Assembly: GCF_021390435.2 (NCBI RefSeq)
Contig: NZ_JAJVCN010000001.1
Span: 1,426,001 to 1,490,000, forward strand
Reading direction: 5' to 3'
Length of the DNA: 64,000 nt
Origin: Kibdelosporangium philippinense
GTDB lineage: Bacteria; Actinomycetota; Actinomycetes; Mycobacteriales; Pseudonocardiaceae
Shown here: piece by piece, positions 18,135 through 26,913 of the stretch
Layout: each line of letters begins with the position of its first letter
Position numbering within the stretch: the first letter of the stretch is position 1
Program-made: the position numbers and the translations under genes
The notes under the pieces: model-generated
Seen by the model: the letters and a program-made list of their open reading frames with translations, nothing else
Database searches by the model: none
What the model was told of the DNA's origin: nothing

Positions 18135-18437
18135 CTAGCCGGTGAACAGTCCGGTGAGCGCGCCGAGCGTGTTGGTGATCAGTTCGACGGTTCCGGACGC
18201 GAGGGCCGAGCCGAAGGTGGTGCCGGACAGCAGGATTCCGGCCACGCCGCCGAGCGCGGCGGTGGTGACCTGTGTGCCGGTGGTGATCTTGCGTCCGCGT
18301 GTGGGGCGGCAGAGGATCACGATCACGGTGATGATCACCGCGATGACCGGGATGGCGACGGCGCCACCGGCCGCCGGGCCGGTAGACCCGGCGTCAGCCG
18401 CGAGGGTCATCGGGACCGGATTTCCGGGGGTGGGCAT
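18135..18437 (-). CDS. Small membrane protein of the tra operon
   Basis: 100 residues with two hydrophobic segments (AVAIPVIAVIITVIVILC and a C-terminal stretch around TAALGGVAGILL). ATG 18437 was chosen because GGAAGGGGG lies just upstream. Located downstream of the translocase, it occupies the place of the Spd (spread) membrane proteins in pSAM2-type elements. The sequence link to Spd is not shown. Confidence 0.65.
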   Translation of the reverse strand: MPTPGNPVPMTLAADAGSTGPAAGGAVAIPVIAVIITVIVILCRPTRGRKITTGTQVTTAALGGVAGILLSGTTFGSALASGTVELITNTLGALTGLFTG

Positions 18438-18458
18438 GGATTTCACCCCCTTCCCGCC

Positions 18459-18566
18459 GACGGGGGTCTACCGGCCTACTGTGCTGGTCAGGGCCGGTTT
18501 TCTGGCCTCTACCCGCCGTCGGGCGGGGTCTACCGCCTACAGGTAGGCAGACCTCGGGTAGAGGCA
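18459..18566. repeat. Clustered inverted and direct repeats downstream of tra
   Basis: The gap between the translocase and the small membrane gene holds two direct GGTCTACCG-type repeats, an 11-bp inverted pair (18505-18515 and 18555-18565, GCCTCTACCCG) and a hairpin GCCTAC/GTAGGC (18535-18548). It may be an intercistronic hairpin or a transfer (clt) locus, which in related systems lies near the 3' end of traB. Confidence 0.5.
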
Positions 18567-18578
18567 GCATGTAGGCGC

Positions 18579-20939
18579 TCAGGACAGCCCCCAGAACGCC
18601 GCGATGATCTCGTTGCGGTAGTAGCCGTTGCGGTTGCGTCCGTCGCGTTTGATGCCCCGAGGCGTCACCCCGAGGGGGCGCAGCGTGGCGGCCAACTCCT
18701 CTGGAGTCCAGTCGGCGTACCGGTCGCTGTCGAGGCGTGCCAGGCGCGCCAACACCTCGTCGGTCCACAGTTTGGCCTCGGGGCCGAACGCGTCGATGAC
18801 GTCGCCCACAGCGCGCCCGTCCACCGTCCCCGGCAACCCCGCCGGGCTTGCTATGGCGTCCGTGTCTGGCGTTCCCGTCCCGCCGCTGGTGGTGTCGGTG
18901 CGGCGGGAGCGGGCATGCCCCCACGACACCGCGTCAATCTGGGCGATGCCGTGCAAGGCACGGTGCGCGCCGCGTTCGGACGCCTCCTCGGCATCCAGGG
19001 GCCGGATTTTGGACACGATGGGATCGCGTGCCCCGGCGGCGTAGACGTAGCACTTCCCGGCATCCTCGGCCGATTCTCCGGTGGCGGGGTTGAGCCGGTC
19101 GGGCCGCCACCCTTCGGCGATCATGTTGGCGCCCAGCACCAGCCGGACATCGGCGTGACGGCAGGGCATCAGGATCTTCAACGCGGTGGTGTCCGCGATC
19201 GCCGAACCCAGGGTGTCCGAGGTGGCCTCGGCCGCCGCCAGGATCAGCGACACCCGCCCTTTACGGCCGATCCGCAACAACCGCACCGCCAACGCCTTCG
19301 CGCGGTCGGAGAGGTGGTGGTACTCGTCGACGAACACCACCACGGCCGCGTGCTGCGGGTCGGGTTGCCACGCGCCGGGCATGCCCAGCTCGCTGAACAG
19401 TTTCGGCCGTGACTCGGCCAACGCCACCGCGTCGGCTAGTGCTTCCTCGATCCCGGCGGGGGTGCGTTCCGGGCGGGCGATCGCATCGCCGAACACGTCC
19501 AGCCCGTCCCCGGCCGGATCCAGATCCCACACCTGGGCGTCGCGGCAGGCGGTGACCGCGTCCGCCAGCGCGCGCAGGGCCATGGACTTGCCCGCACCGG
19601 AGTTGCCGATCACCACCCCATGCACACCCAGCAGACACAACCCCAGATCGGTGCCGTCCATCCGTTGCGCGATGGTCAGTGTGTCGCGAAGCGACACCGA
19701 CCCCGGTGCATGAAACGGTGCGGGAGTGAGGGATGCGAACGGGTCCCGCTCGGCCAGACGCAGCACCACCCGCGCCCGCCGGGTACGGTCGGTGGCCGCC
19801 AGCAGACCTCCGGTGGGGAGGTCCAATGTGGTCTCCAATTCGCCTAGTTTGGAGATCAACCCGGCGGGCGTGCCCCGGCGCAGGATCACCGGCACTTGCC
19901 AACCCCACGGCTGGCGGGCGGCGTCGCCGGTCATGCGCAGTTCGATGCCCTCGGCGCGCACCGCGCGGGCCACGCAGTCGGCGGCTTCGGCGCGGGTATG
20001 CGCGTCGGCGATCGGGTACGGCTCATCCGGCCCCGGCTCATCGTCCGGCGCGTCAGGACCACGTTCCGGGCGTGGACGGATAGCCCGCCCGACCCCGGCC
20101 AGCACCCCCACCGCCACCGCCACCAGCACGACGGTGGCGGGTGTGCCGTACCGGACCACGGCCCGGCCCACGAGCACACAGGTCACCACGCACGTGACGA
20201 GCACGCCGACCAGGCGCCGCACGGCCGCGCGACGCCATCTCTCCCGCAGCGTCTTCGCGTGCCGGGCACGGCCTTCGGCTTCCGCCTCGGCCAGGACTCC
20301 GGCGTACTCGGGGTAGGCGAGGATGAACCGCGCCAGCCGGGCCAACAGCCACCACAACCCGACCGCCGCCAAACCGATCGTCTTGGCGAGGGTGACCGGC
20401 GCCCACCGGACGAACCAGCGCACGAAACGCCACGCCAGGCGCAGCGCGAGTTGCGGCGCCGTGTGCACCAACCACCCGGCCGCGTCCCGGACATAGGGCT
20501 CTGCCTTGCGCCACAACCACTCCAAGACCGGACGAACGCGCCGCCAGGTCCATCGGGTGGCCCGGCGCAGGGCCACAGTGGCGCGGCGAATCCAGCGGGC
20601 ACACAGCCGCGCCGCACGCGCGACGTATGACCAACCCGACCAGCCGACCACCGCCCGCGCGGCGATCGGCAGATACGCCAGGCCCGGCCAGTAGCCGACC
20701 AGCCACACCCACACCGCACGCGGCGCCGCGCACACCCGGAGCCGCGCGTGGCGCACCCGCCGGACGATCGGCGCCCAGCGGCCCCGTTCGGGTTCGGCAC
20801 CGATCCGGCGAGCGCACGCCACACCATCCACGCACGCCGCGCGGATCGCCTCCACAGCGTTCCCAGGGTTGTCCGCGCCGTGCTCCCGGTCGGCATGGTC
20901 ACGGTCGTGGTCGCGGGGGTTGTTGCGGGGAATCCTCAA
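18579..20939 (-). CDS. FtsK/TraB-type conjugative DNA translocase
   Basis: 786 residues. The N-terminal third is Arg/Trp-rich with several membrane segments. The motor domain has Walker A GNSGAGKSM (near residue 446) and Walker B AVVVFVDEYHH (near 530). The C-terminus (WTPEELAATLRPLGVTPRGI) resembles a winged helix that in TraB proteins reads short DNA repeats. Such proteins move double-stranded DNA between mycelia. The TTG start overlaps the upstream gene as TTGA, so it is translationally coupled. It is longer at the N-terminus than pSAM2-type Tra, as far as I recall. Confidence 0.88.
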   Translation of the reverse strand: MRIPRNNPRDHDRDHADREHGADNPGNAVEAIRAACVDGVACARRIGAEPERGRWAPIVRRVRHARLRVCAAPRAVWVWLVGYWPGLAYLPIAARAVVGWSGWSYVARAARLCARWIRRATVALRRATRWTWRRVRPVLEWLWRKAEPYVRDAAGWLVHTAPQLALRLAWRFVRWFVRWAPVTLAKTIGLAAVGLWWLLARLARFILAYPEYAGVLAEAEAEGRARHAKTLRERWRRAAVRRLVGVLVTCVVTCVLVGRAVVRYGTPATVVLVAVAVGVLAGVGRAIRPRPERGPDAPDDEPGPDEPYPIADAHTRAEAADCVARAVRAEGIELRMTGDAARQPWGWQVPVILRRGTPAGLISKLGELETTLDLPTGGLLAATDRTRRARVVLRLAERDPFASLTPAPFHAPGSVSLRDTLTIAQRMDGTDLGLCLLGVHGVVIGNSGAGKSMALRALADAVTACRDAQVWDLDPAGDGLDVFGDAIARPERTPAGIEEALADAVALAESRPKLFSELGMPGAWQPDPQHAAVVVFVDEYHHLSDRAKALAVRLLRIGRKGRVSLILAAAEATSDTLGSAIADTTALKILMPCRHADVRLVLGANMIAEGWRPDRLNPATGESAEDAGKCYVYAAGARDPIVSKIRPLDAEEASERGAHRALHGIAQIDAVSWGHARSRRTDTTSGGTGTPDTDAIASPAGLPGTVDGRAVGDVIDAFGPEAKLWTDEVLARLARLDSDRYADWTPEELAATLRPLGVTPRGIKRDGRNRNGYYRNEIIAAFWGLS

Positions 20940-21187
20940 AGGGCATCACCGCCCGCAGTCGCGCCGCCGATATCGGCGCCGCCGGGTGTGACCGGGGGGC
21001 ATGCCGGGGCACAGGCGAACACCTGTCCACCGGTCACCGACCGGCCCACCGGGCGGTGCGCCACCCGCACCACCAGGTAATCCGCGCCGCAGACCACACA
21101 GGCCAGGCCGTCCGCCTGGTGCGCGGTCAAGCCCGTGAACGTCGCGCACGTCTCCGTGAACGCCTCCGTGACCGTGTCGGGGTTCAT
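20936..21187 (-). CDS. Small Cys-containing element protein
   Basis: 83 residues with CVVCGADYLVV and CAPACP, a possible four-cysteine zinc site. It overlaps the upstream gene (ATGA) and the translocase (TTGA). The function is unknown; its fixed place suggests a transfer accessory role. Confidence 0.7.
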   Translation of the reverse strand: MNPDTVTEAFTETCATFTGLTAHQADGLACVVCGADYLVVRVAHRPVGRSVTGGQVFACAPACPPVTPGGADIGGATAGGDAL

Positions 21188-21489
21188 CGGGCATCACCAC
21201 CCGTACCCGCCGTGGTGGCCGTCTCGGCGGCGTGCGCGTCGGTGAACGCGTCCGCGCCGCCGTGCACAGCCGTTGACTGCTCGGCCGTCACCGGTCGGGG
21301 CGGATTGGTCAGCTTGGCTCGCTCGGCTTCGGCGACGTACTCGGCGGCGATCCGCGCCACCATGTCCGCTTCGCGGGCGATCTGCCGGTACAGCCACGCC
21401 GCAGGCGGGCGCGCGGCGAACCGGGGCAACTCCTCGCCCAGATAGGCGAGGTGAAACAGCCTGGCCTGAAACTTTTCCCAGGTCTCCAC
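21184..21489 (-). CDS. Small helical protein, first gene of the tra operon
   Basis: About 101 residues, mostly helical (ETWEKFQARLFHLAYLGEEL, then ADMVARIAAEYVAEAERAKL). GTG 21489 was chosen; GAGAGGA lies about 12 nt upstream. The longer frame to 21753 would run through the operators and is unlikely. It is followed by ATGA overlap coupling. No family was recognised. Confidence 0.6.
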   Translation of the reverse strand: METWEKFQARLFHLAYLGEELPRFAARPPAAWLYRQIAREADMVARIAAEYVAEAERAKLTNPPRPVTAEQSTAVHGGADAFTDAHAAETATTAGTGGDAR

Positions 21490-21543
21490 AGGTGTAGGTG
21501 TCCTCTCGTCGGGGCGGTCGTCACACCACCCAACCAGCTTGTA

Positions 21544-21568
21544 TGACGACCTATCGTATAGGTCGTCA
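21544..21568. promoter_or_regulatory. GntR operator O1
   Basis: Palindrome with perfect 11-bp arms around CGT; its core is ACCTATCGTATAGGT (21549-21563). It lies 55 nt upstream of the tra operon start on the minus strand. Confidence 0.75.
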
Positions 21569-21624
21569 CAGACGTTACACTCATCCGGCGAGGTATGCCA
21601 CACCTGGGCGACAAAATATGGACT

Positions 21625-21639
21625 ACCTGTCTGATAGGT
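21625..21639. promoter_or_regulatory. GntR operator O2
   Basis: ACCTGTCTGATAGGT, the same pattern as O1 (ACCTRTCNNATAGGT) and 76 bp away. Together the two sites sit between the divergent tra operon and the GntR gene, as expected for a KorSA-like switch. Confidence 0.7.
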
Positions 21640-21788
21640 GATACAAACAGGAGGCAGCAGGACACCAGAGACACAGCAGACCGCCACAGACGCGACAGAC
21701 ACACACGACAGAGAACTCAGCCCACGGGCACACCACACACGTTCACGAAGCACGCGCGGCGAACACCACGAGGGAGCTATGAGCTGCG

Positions 21789-22577
21789 ATGGCCAAGACA
21801 GGAACCGGCAAATACGAACCCGTGCTCGCGGACATCCGCGAACAGATCAGCAACGGCACCCTGCAACCCGGCGCGTGGCTGCCCAGCGAATCCGGCCTGA
21901 TGCAGCACTACGGCCTGTCCCGCTACACCGTGCGGGAAGCCATCCGGCGACTGGCCGGTGACGGCCTGATCGTCGTAGTGGACGGCAAAGGCTCCTACGT
22001 GCGCCCGCGCTCCGACCGCGCCGCACACAACGACACCCGCGCCGTGTACACCCACAGCCAGCCAGACGGCACCGACACGTTCACCGACGCGGAAACCCCG
22101 CAATGGCACGAGATCGAAACGCCCGGCACGTACCGCACCAACGCCACCGTCGATCTCGCCCTTGCTCTGGGCGTGCCGGAACACACCCCGCTGTTCGTCC
22201 ACGACCGGTTGCTGTCCACATCCGACACCCCGGCCGGTGCCAGCGGACGGCGGATGACACACCGCACCTACATCCCGATGCCCACCTGTACCCGCGTACA
22301 AGCCTTGGCCGACAACCCCTTCCGCACACCCGACGAGCTCTACGCGGCACTGACCGACGCGGGCATCACACCGCAGTGGACCGAAAGCGTCCGCGCCACC
22401 ATCCCTGCCCCAGACGACACCACCGCGCTCCACGTCCCAGTCGGGAGCGCGGTCCTGATCACCCGCCGGACCACCACCGACACCGACGGGCGCCCGCTGC
22501 TGCTGGAAGAAACCCGCCGCAGCGCCCACGACACCCAGCTGACCTATCCACTCGCGCCAATCCAGAGGCCTGCCTAG
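21789..22577 (+). CDS. GntR/HutC-family repressor, KorSA-like
   Basis: 262 residues. N-terminal winged helix (YEPVLADIREQISNGTLQPG, LPSESGLMQHYGLSRYTVRE) and a C-terminal UTRA/HutC-type ligand domain. In pSAM2, KorSA of this family represses transfer and excision genes. It is divergent from the tra operon with two matching palindromes between. Its TAG stop falls within the CTAG target duplication of the adjacent insertion sequence, so the protein was not changed by that insertion. Confidence 0.88.
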   Translation: MAKTGTGKYEPVLADIREQISNGTLQPGAWLPSESGLMQHYGLSRYTVREAIRRLAGDGLIVVVDGKGSYVRPRSDRAAHNDTRAVYTHSQPDGTDTFTDAETPQWHEIETPGTYRTNATVDLALALGVPEHTPLFVHDRLLSTSDTPAGASGRRMTHRTYIPMPTCTRVQALADNPFRTPDELYAALTDAGITPQWTESVRATIPAPDDTTALHVPVGSAVLITRRTTTDTDGRPLLLEETRRSAHDTQLTYPLAPIQRPA

Positions 22578-24024
22578 TACGGCAGCCGGACTTCGTGATC
22601 TTGGCTGGTGAGGGTCCCTGAATACGGACGCGGCCACCAGTTGATCATGAGCAGTTGTGTGGACAACTCAAGATCGTGTGGTGGCCGCGGGCGCCATCGT
22701 AAACCCCGTTGAGGGTGTGGATCCCGTTGGCTGGCGGGAGAAGTTCGACGGGCTGATGGCTCGGGTGGCGAAGCGGTTTAAGCGGGTGGAACCGCGCCGG
22801 CGAGCACGAGCGTTCGTGGAGGGGCTGCTGGCCGACCTGCCGCGCAAGAACTGCTGGACGATCGCCGAGCACGCCGGGGACGCGACGCCGGACGGGATGC
22901 AGCACCTGCTGTCGCGGGCGGTGTGGGATGCCGATGAGGTGCGCGACGACGTGCGGGATGCCGCGGTGGAATATCTCGGTGACACCGACGCGATGCTGGT
23001 CGTGGACGAGACCGGCGACGTCAAGAAAGGGACGTGCACGGTCGCGACCCAGCGCCAATACACCGGTACCGCCGGGCGGATCGAGAACGCCCAGGTCGGG
23101 GTGTTTCTGACCTATACCACCAAGGTCGGGCACACACTGATCGACCGTGAGCTGTACCTGCCGCGCTCCTGGACCGGTGATCCTGATCGGTGCGCGGCGG
23201 CCGGGGTCCCTGAGGACACCGGGTTCGCGACCAAGCCCGCGCTGGCCTCGCGCATGATTCTGCGTGCCCTCGACGGTGGTGTGCCCGCCGGGTGGGTCGC
23301 CGCGGACGAGGTCTACGGCAGCAATCCGACGCTGCGTGGCGATCTGGAGAAACGGCGGGTCGGGTACGTGCTCGCGGTGGCCTGCGACCACCGGGTCAGC
23401 ACCGCCACGGGCACCTATCGGGCCGATGAACTGCTCGCGCGGCTACCGAAACGTGCCTGGCAGCGACTGTCCGCGGGCAAAGGCGTGAAAGGACACCGGT
23501 TCTACGACTGGGCCTGGATCAGTCTCACCAGCGGTGATGACGAGCCCGCCGGGCATCGGTGGCTGCTGGTCCGGCGCAACCGCCGCACCGGCGAACGTGC
23601 CTTCTACCGCTGCTACGCGCCCGAAAGGGTGCCGCTGGCCACGCTGGTGCGGGTGGCCGGGCGCCGATGGACCGTCGAGGAGTCCTTCCAAACCGGCAAA
23701 GGCCAAACCGGTCTGGACGAACACCAAGTCCGCACGTGGACATCTTGGTATCGCTGGACAACCCTGGTGCTGCTCGCCCACGTCTTCCTCGCGATCGTGA
23801 CGGTCACCGCCCGCGCCAGACCCGCTGCGGACGGGCTGATTCCGTTGACACTCAACGAAATCCGCCATCTCTACAACGCACTGGTGCTCACTCCGGCCAC
23901 AGACATCCGGCACGTCCTGCACTGCTCACACTGGCGCAGGCGACACCAATACCGAGCCCAGCAAGCCCACTACCAGCACCAATCGCTCCAGGAACCATGA
24001 AGATCACGATCTACGACTGGAGTA
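22578..24024 (+). mobile_element. IS701-family insertion sequence, copy 1
   Basis: 1447 bp flanked by CTAG (22574-22577 and 24025-24028), a YTAR duplication as usual for IS701. Imperfect terminal inverted repeats begin TACGGCAGCC and TACTCCAGTC and share ATCGTGATCTT further in. It contains one intact transposase gene. Confidence 0.88.
22657..24000 (+). CDS. IS701-family transposase
   Basis: 447 residues. DDE blocks are LVVDETGDVKKG (first Asp), AADEVYG (second) and RWTVEESFQTGKGQTGLDEH (Glu). QRQYTGTAGRIENAQVGVFL is typical of the family. GTG 22657 is the longest start; no ribosome site is seen. The C-terminal region (IPLTLNEIRHL) is complete, unlike in copy 2. Confidence 0.93.
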   Translation: MWTTQDRVVAAGAIVNPVEGVDPVGWREKFDGLMARVAKRFKRVEPRRRARAFVEGLLADLPRKNCWTIAEHAGDATPDGMQHLLSRAVWDADEVRDDVRDAAVEYLGDTDAMLVVDETGDVKKGTCTVATQRQYTGTAGRIENAQVGVFLTYTTKVGHTLIDRELYLPRSWTGDPDRCAAAGVPEDTGFATKPALASRMILRALDGGVPAGWVAADEVYGSNPTLRGDLEKRRVGYVLAVACDHRVSTATGTYRADELLARLPKRAWQRLSAGKGVKGHRFYDWAWISLTSGDDEPAGHRWLLVRRNRRTGERAFYRCYAPERVPLATLVRVAGRRWTVEESFQTGKGQTGLDEHQVRTWTSWYRWTTLVLLAHVFLAIVTVTARARPAADGLIPLTLNEIRHLYNALVLTPATDIRHVLHCSHWRRRHQYRAQQAHYQHQSLQEP

Positions 24025-24073
24025 CTAGGCACGGCGAGAGCGACAATCCGGATGATCTCGGGGCGCTGTGCGG

Positions 24074-24205
24074 TCAGATCGGTTTGTCCAGCACGTGTAC
24101 AGTGTCGCCGGTTTTCAGCGGGGCGCCGTCCGGGCCTTTGATGTGCGGGTTGATCCACACGGGCCGGTGTTCCTGCCGGGCGGGGTACCACTGGTTGCGC
24201 CTCGT
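24074..24205 (-). pseudogene. C-terminal piece of a small element protein
   Basis: The frame reads RRNQWYPARQEHRPVWINP, then HIKGPDGAPLKTGDTVHVLD, then a stop at 24074-24076. It looks like a real conserved small protein, but no start exists in frame before an upstream stop, so its 5' end seems lost. Confidence 0.45.
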
Positions 24206-24206
24206 G

Positions 24207-24284
24207 CCACTGGCCGGCGCCCGTCACCCAGATCTCGCGGCGGCGCAGGGTCTCGCGCAGCGCGATCAGCACGCACAGCTCATC
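24207..24284 (-). pseudogene. Tn3-family transposase remnant
   Basis: About 26 residues, DELCVLIALRETLRRREIW then VTGAGQW, match the conserved Tn3 TnpA block as I know it. Flanking frames do not continue the protein. Only a scrap remains. Confidence 0.5.
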
Positions 24285-24618
24285 GGGATGCCCTCGATCC
24301 GACCGTCCGTGCCGGTGACCGCCTGTGCTTGCGCCCTGCCCTGGCATCCCGCTTTCGTCGGCCACCACGCCGGTCATGCAACCGGCCTCAAGTGTCCCTG
24401 GTTATGCCGGTCAGGGAAGGATCAGACAGGGCGGCACGGTTGAAGGTCGACACAATCGGACATTGTGCTGCCCCACCCCGATACTTTTCGCGCTACTGGT
24501 CGGTCATGACAATTCGGGAATCGAAACGGGGTATGCCAGGGCAAACCCTATTGACTAGCGTCAGTCTCCAACCACACGATGGCACGGTCCGTGAACCACC
24601 AAAGATAAGGTCACATCA
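24285..24618. other. Gene-free stretch upstream of the small secreted protein
   Basis: No gene supported. A TTGACT at 24551-24556 could be a -35 box, but the -10 at the right spacing is poor. It includes the 5' leader of the next gene. Confidence 0.35.
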
Positions 24619-24846
24619 GTGCTTCGTAAGATCATCTGCGCGACAGCAGTCGGGTTGGCGGTTACCGCCACGCTGGGTACGGCCACCGCCAGTGCGGCCG
24701 AGTGGAAATACCAGGGGCGTTACATCAGCGAGTACTACTGCACCGACGCCGGCGCACGTGGCGTGTGGGACAACCGCTGGAAGGATTTCAAGTGCTCACC
24801 GTTCGCTGGCAGCAGCGATTTCGCACTGTGGACACAGACCTGGTGA
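24619..24846 (+). CDS. Small secreted protein
   Basis: 75 residues: a clear Sec signal peptide (MLRKI, hydrophobic core, cleavage after TASA) and a mature part of about 43 residues with two cysteines (YYCTD, FKCSP) and many Trp/Tyr residues. GTG start, with AAGG upstream. It is cargo between two IS701 copies inside the element. The function is unknown. Confidence 0.7.
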   Translation: MLRKIICATAVGLAVTATLGTATASAAEWKYQGRYISEYYCTDAGARGVWDNRWKDFKCSPFAGSSDFALWTQTW

Positions 24847-24919
24847 TTCAGTTCCCGCGAAACGCGGATCGCTGCATGATCGAGCAGTTTTAGCACAAGA
24901 GCTGCTGCGAGCGTGTTAG

Positions 24920-26355
24920 TACGGCAGCCGCACCTTGTGATATTTGAGGTGTTGTCGCTGGTAGTGGCTGCGGCGGGCTCGGGTTTGGTGGCGTCGTCGC
25001 CAGTCTGACCAGTGGTTGGTGTGGGTTTCGGGGTGGACCGGGTGGGTGAGGGTGGCCCAGAGTCGTCGAATTTCGTTACAGGACAACGGAATCAGTTGGC
25101 TTAAGGTGGCGAGATCGCCCCTTTTTGGTCATTGCGGCCGCGTTCTCGATATGCGGTGACGGCGAGGAACGCGGCGGCCAGCATCGCCAGGGTGATGTGC
25201 CGGTACCAGACGTCGTACTTGCGCACCTGATAGTGATCCAGTCCGGTCTCGTTCTTGGCGAACTGGAACGTTTCCTCGACCGCCCAACGGGATCCGGCTA
25301 CCCGGACCAACTCGGCGACGGGTACTGGTTGGGTGCTGTGGCAGATGTAGTAGGCCAGCTCGCTGGGCTTGGAGATCGAGCGACGCACCAGCAGGAGGTG
25401 CTCGTCAGCGCCGGGGTCGATGAGCAGCCAATCGTAGAGGCGATGTCCCTTGCTGCCCTTACCGGCTGAGAGTCGTTGCCAGCCTCGTTTCGGCGCGGTC
25501 GCGGCGAGTTCGTCGGCTCGCTGAGGCCCGGTTGGAGTGGTGAACCGGTCGTCGCAGGAGACCGCCATGACGTAGTTGATGTCCTCGTCCTCCAGCCAGT
25601 CCCGCAGTCCGGGGTTGTCGCCGTAGGCTTCGTCGGCGGTGAACCAGCCCACCGTCTGCTTGCCGTGCTTGGCGATGAGTCGTTCGAGCATCCGCCGCGC
25701 CAGCTTCGGTTTGGTCGCGAACCCGACCGTGTCCGCGATGCCCGCCTCGGCACACCGCTCCCGGTCACCGGTCCAGGATTTCGGCAGGTAGAGCTCTCGG
25801 TCGATCAACGCCCGCCCCCGCGACGACACGTAGGTCAGGAACACGCCGAGCTGGCAGTTCTCGATACGCCCGGCAGTGCCGGAATACTGACGCTGCACGC
25901 CGGCGGATTTGGTGCCCTTCTTGAGAAAACCTGTCTCATCGCCCACCACGACCCCGCTGGGGTCGGCGAGAGTGTCCAGCACATAGGAACGTAGATCATC
26001 CCGCACCGCCTCGGCGTCCCAGCGGTAGAAGTTCAACAACCGCTGCATGCCATCCGGAGTCAGGTCACCAGCCTGCTCCGCGATGGTCCAGGAGTTCTTA
26101 CGCTCGGCTGCCGAGAGCAGTCCCAGCAGGTACATCCGTGCCCGGCGACGTGAGTCCGCCTGCGCGAAACGCCCGGCCACCAGCGCGAACATCTCATCGA
26201 ACCCCGCTCGCCACCGCGTGAGGCGATCATCAACTACAGTCTTCGACGCGGCCACCGCGTCTGCTTCGAGTCCTAACACACCTTGAAGTTGATCACGCGG
26301 TGGCCGCGTCCATGATCACGACCCCACACCAAGATCACACAGTGCGGTTGCCGTA
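24920..26355 (-). mobile_element. IS701-family insertion sequence, copy 2
   Basis: 1436 bp flanked by TTAG (24916-24919 and 26356-26359). Terminal repeats begin TACGGCAGCCGCAC and TACGGCAACCGCAC. It is related to but clearly distinct from copy 1, with the opposite orientation. Confidence 0.88.
25101..26279 (-). CDS. IS701-family transposase with -1 frame change near its end
   Basis: 392 residues to the first stop, with DDE blocks GVVVGDETGFLKKG, TADEAYGDN and RWAVEETFQFAKNETGLDHY. After GRNDQKG the frame ends, but the -1 frame continues LATLSQLIPLSCNEIRRL to HYQRQHLKYHKVRLPY and stops in the TTAG duplication (24916). That extension aligns with the intact C-terminus of copy 1. The switch point is a run of five A and four G. 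It is either programmed frameshifting or a disabling mutation. Confidence 0.88.
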   Translation of the reverse strand: MLGLEADAVAASKTVVDDRLTRWRAGFDEMFALVAGRFAQADSRRRARMYLLGLLSAAERKNSWTIAEQAGDLTPDGMQRLLNFYRWDAEAVRDDLRSYVLDTLADPSGVVVGDETGFLKKGTKSAGVQRQYSGTAGRIENCQLGVFLTYVSSRGRALIDRELYLPKSWTGDRERCAEAGIADTVGFATKPKLARRMLERLIAKHGKQTVGWFTADEAYGDNPGLRDWLEDEDINYVMAVSCDDRFTTPTGPQRADELAATAPKRGWQRLSAGKGSKGHRLYDWLLIDPGADEHLLLVRRSISKPSELAYYICHSTQPVPVAELVRVAGSRWAVEETFQFAKNETGLDHYQVRKYDVWYRHITLAMLAAAFLAVTAYRERGRNDQKGAISPP

Positions 26356-26393
26356 TTAGCCTCTAGCAGGCAGGTAGTACCGATGTTGCATGA

Positions 26394-26425
26394 CGGTCCG
26401 CCGGTTGATCTGGCGGACCGTTTTT
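26394..26425 (+). terminator. Rho-independent terminator
   Basis: Perfect 9-bp stem CGGTCCGCC/GGCGGACCG followed by TTTTT. The gene it once served is not visible. Confidence 0.75.
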
Positions 26426-26683
26426 AGTTGGCGGGTGTGGGCGCCGATTCCACGGTTCCGGGGTGGGTGCTCGTCGGGAGGCAGACAGGCCTTTGTTACT
26501 GGTCAGCCGGGGGTCTGGGAGCCCTTCCGCGAGAAGCCATTCGCCCGCGCCCTGCGCTCGACGGCTGGCGCAACCAGCAGTTGGCGCGGAACCTGGCGTT
26601 CTCCACGATCGGCGGCCGGGAGAAGGCGGTGCGGGCAATTTGCCCGACACGCCGACGCCTTCCCCTGACACTGGACGGCTCAC

Positions 26684-26761
26684 CAGGTGGACGAATGGCT
26701 GGGCGACCTGAGGGCGGTCCGCAACCTCAAACGCTCGACGCTCTCGTTGAACGAGATGTAA
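26684..26761 (+). pseudogene. Tyrosine-recombinase N-terminal remnant
   Basis: One frame reads QVDEWLGDLRAVRNLKRSTL then a stop at 26759-26761, like the SAM-like N-terminal core-binding domain of phage-type integrases. The surrounding 26426-26683 has no intact frame. It is an old fragment, distinct from the active serine integrase. Confidence 0.45.
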
Positions 26762-26913
26762 CAAGTCGGCCAGGCCACGTAATTCGGTTCCGCCTTGTCA
26801 ACCGCCTGGATTCTGAGTCGCCCTCTTTTGATTGCCGCCCCGTCCGCGCAATTGCGCGCCCGCGATTATGGGAAGTTCACGCACGGAGTTGAAAGTCATC
26901 TGTTGCTCTTTCG

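Noticed and set aside
22578..26355. The two IS701 copies as a true composite transposon
   Set aside because: Each has its own distinct target duplication (CTAG, TTAG), so they arrived independently.
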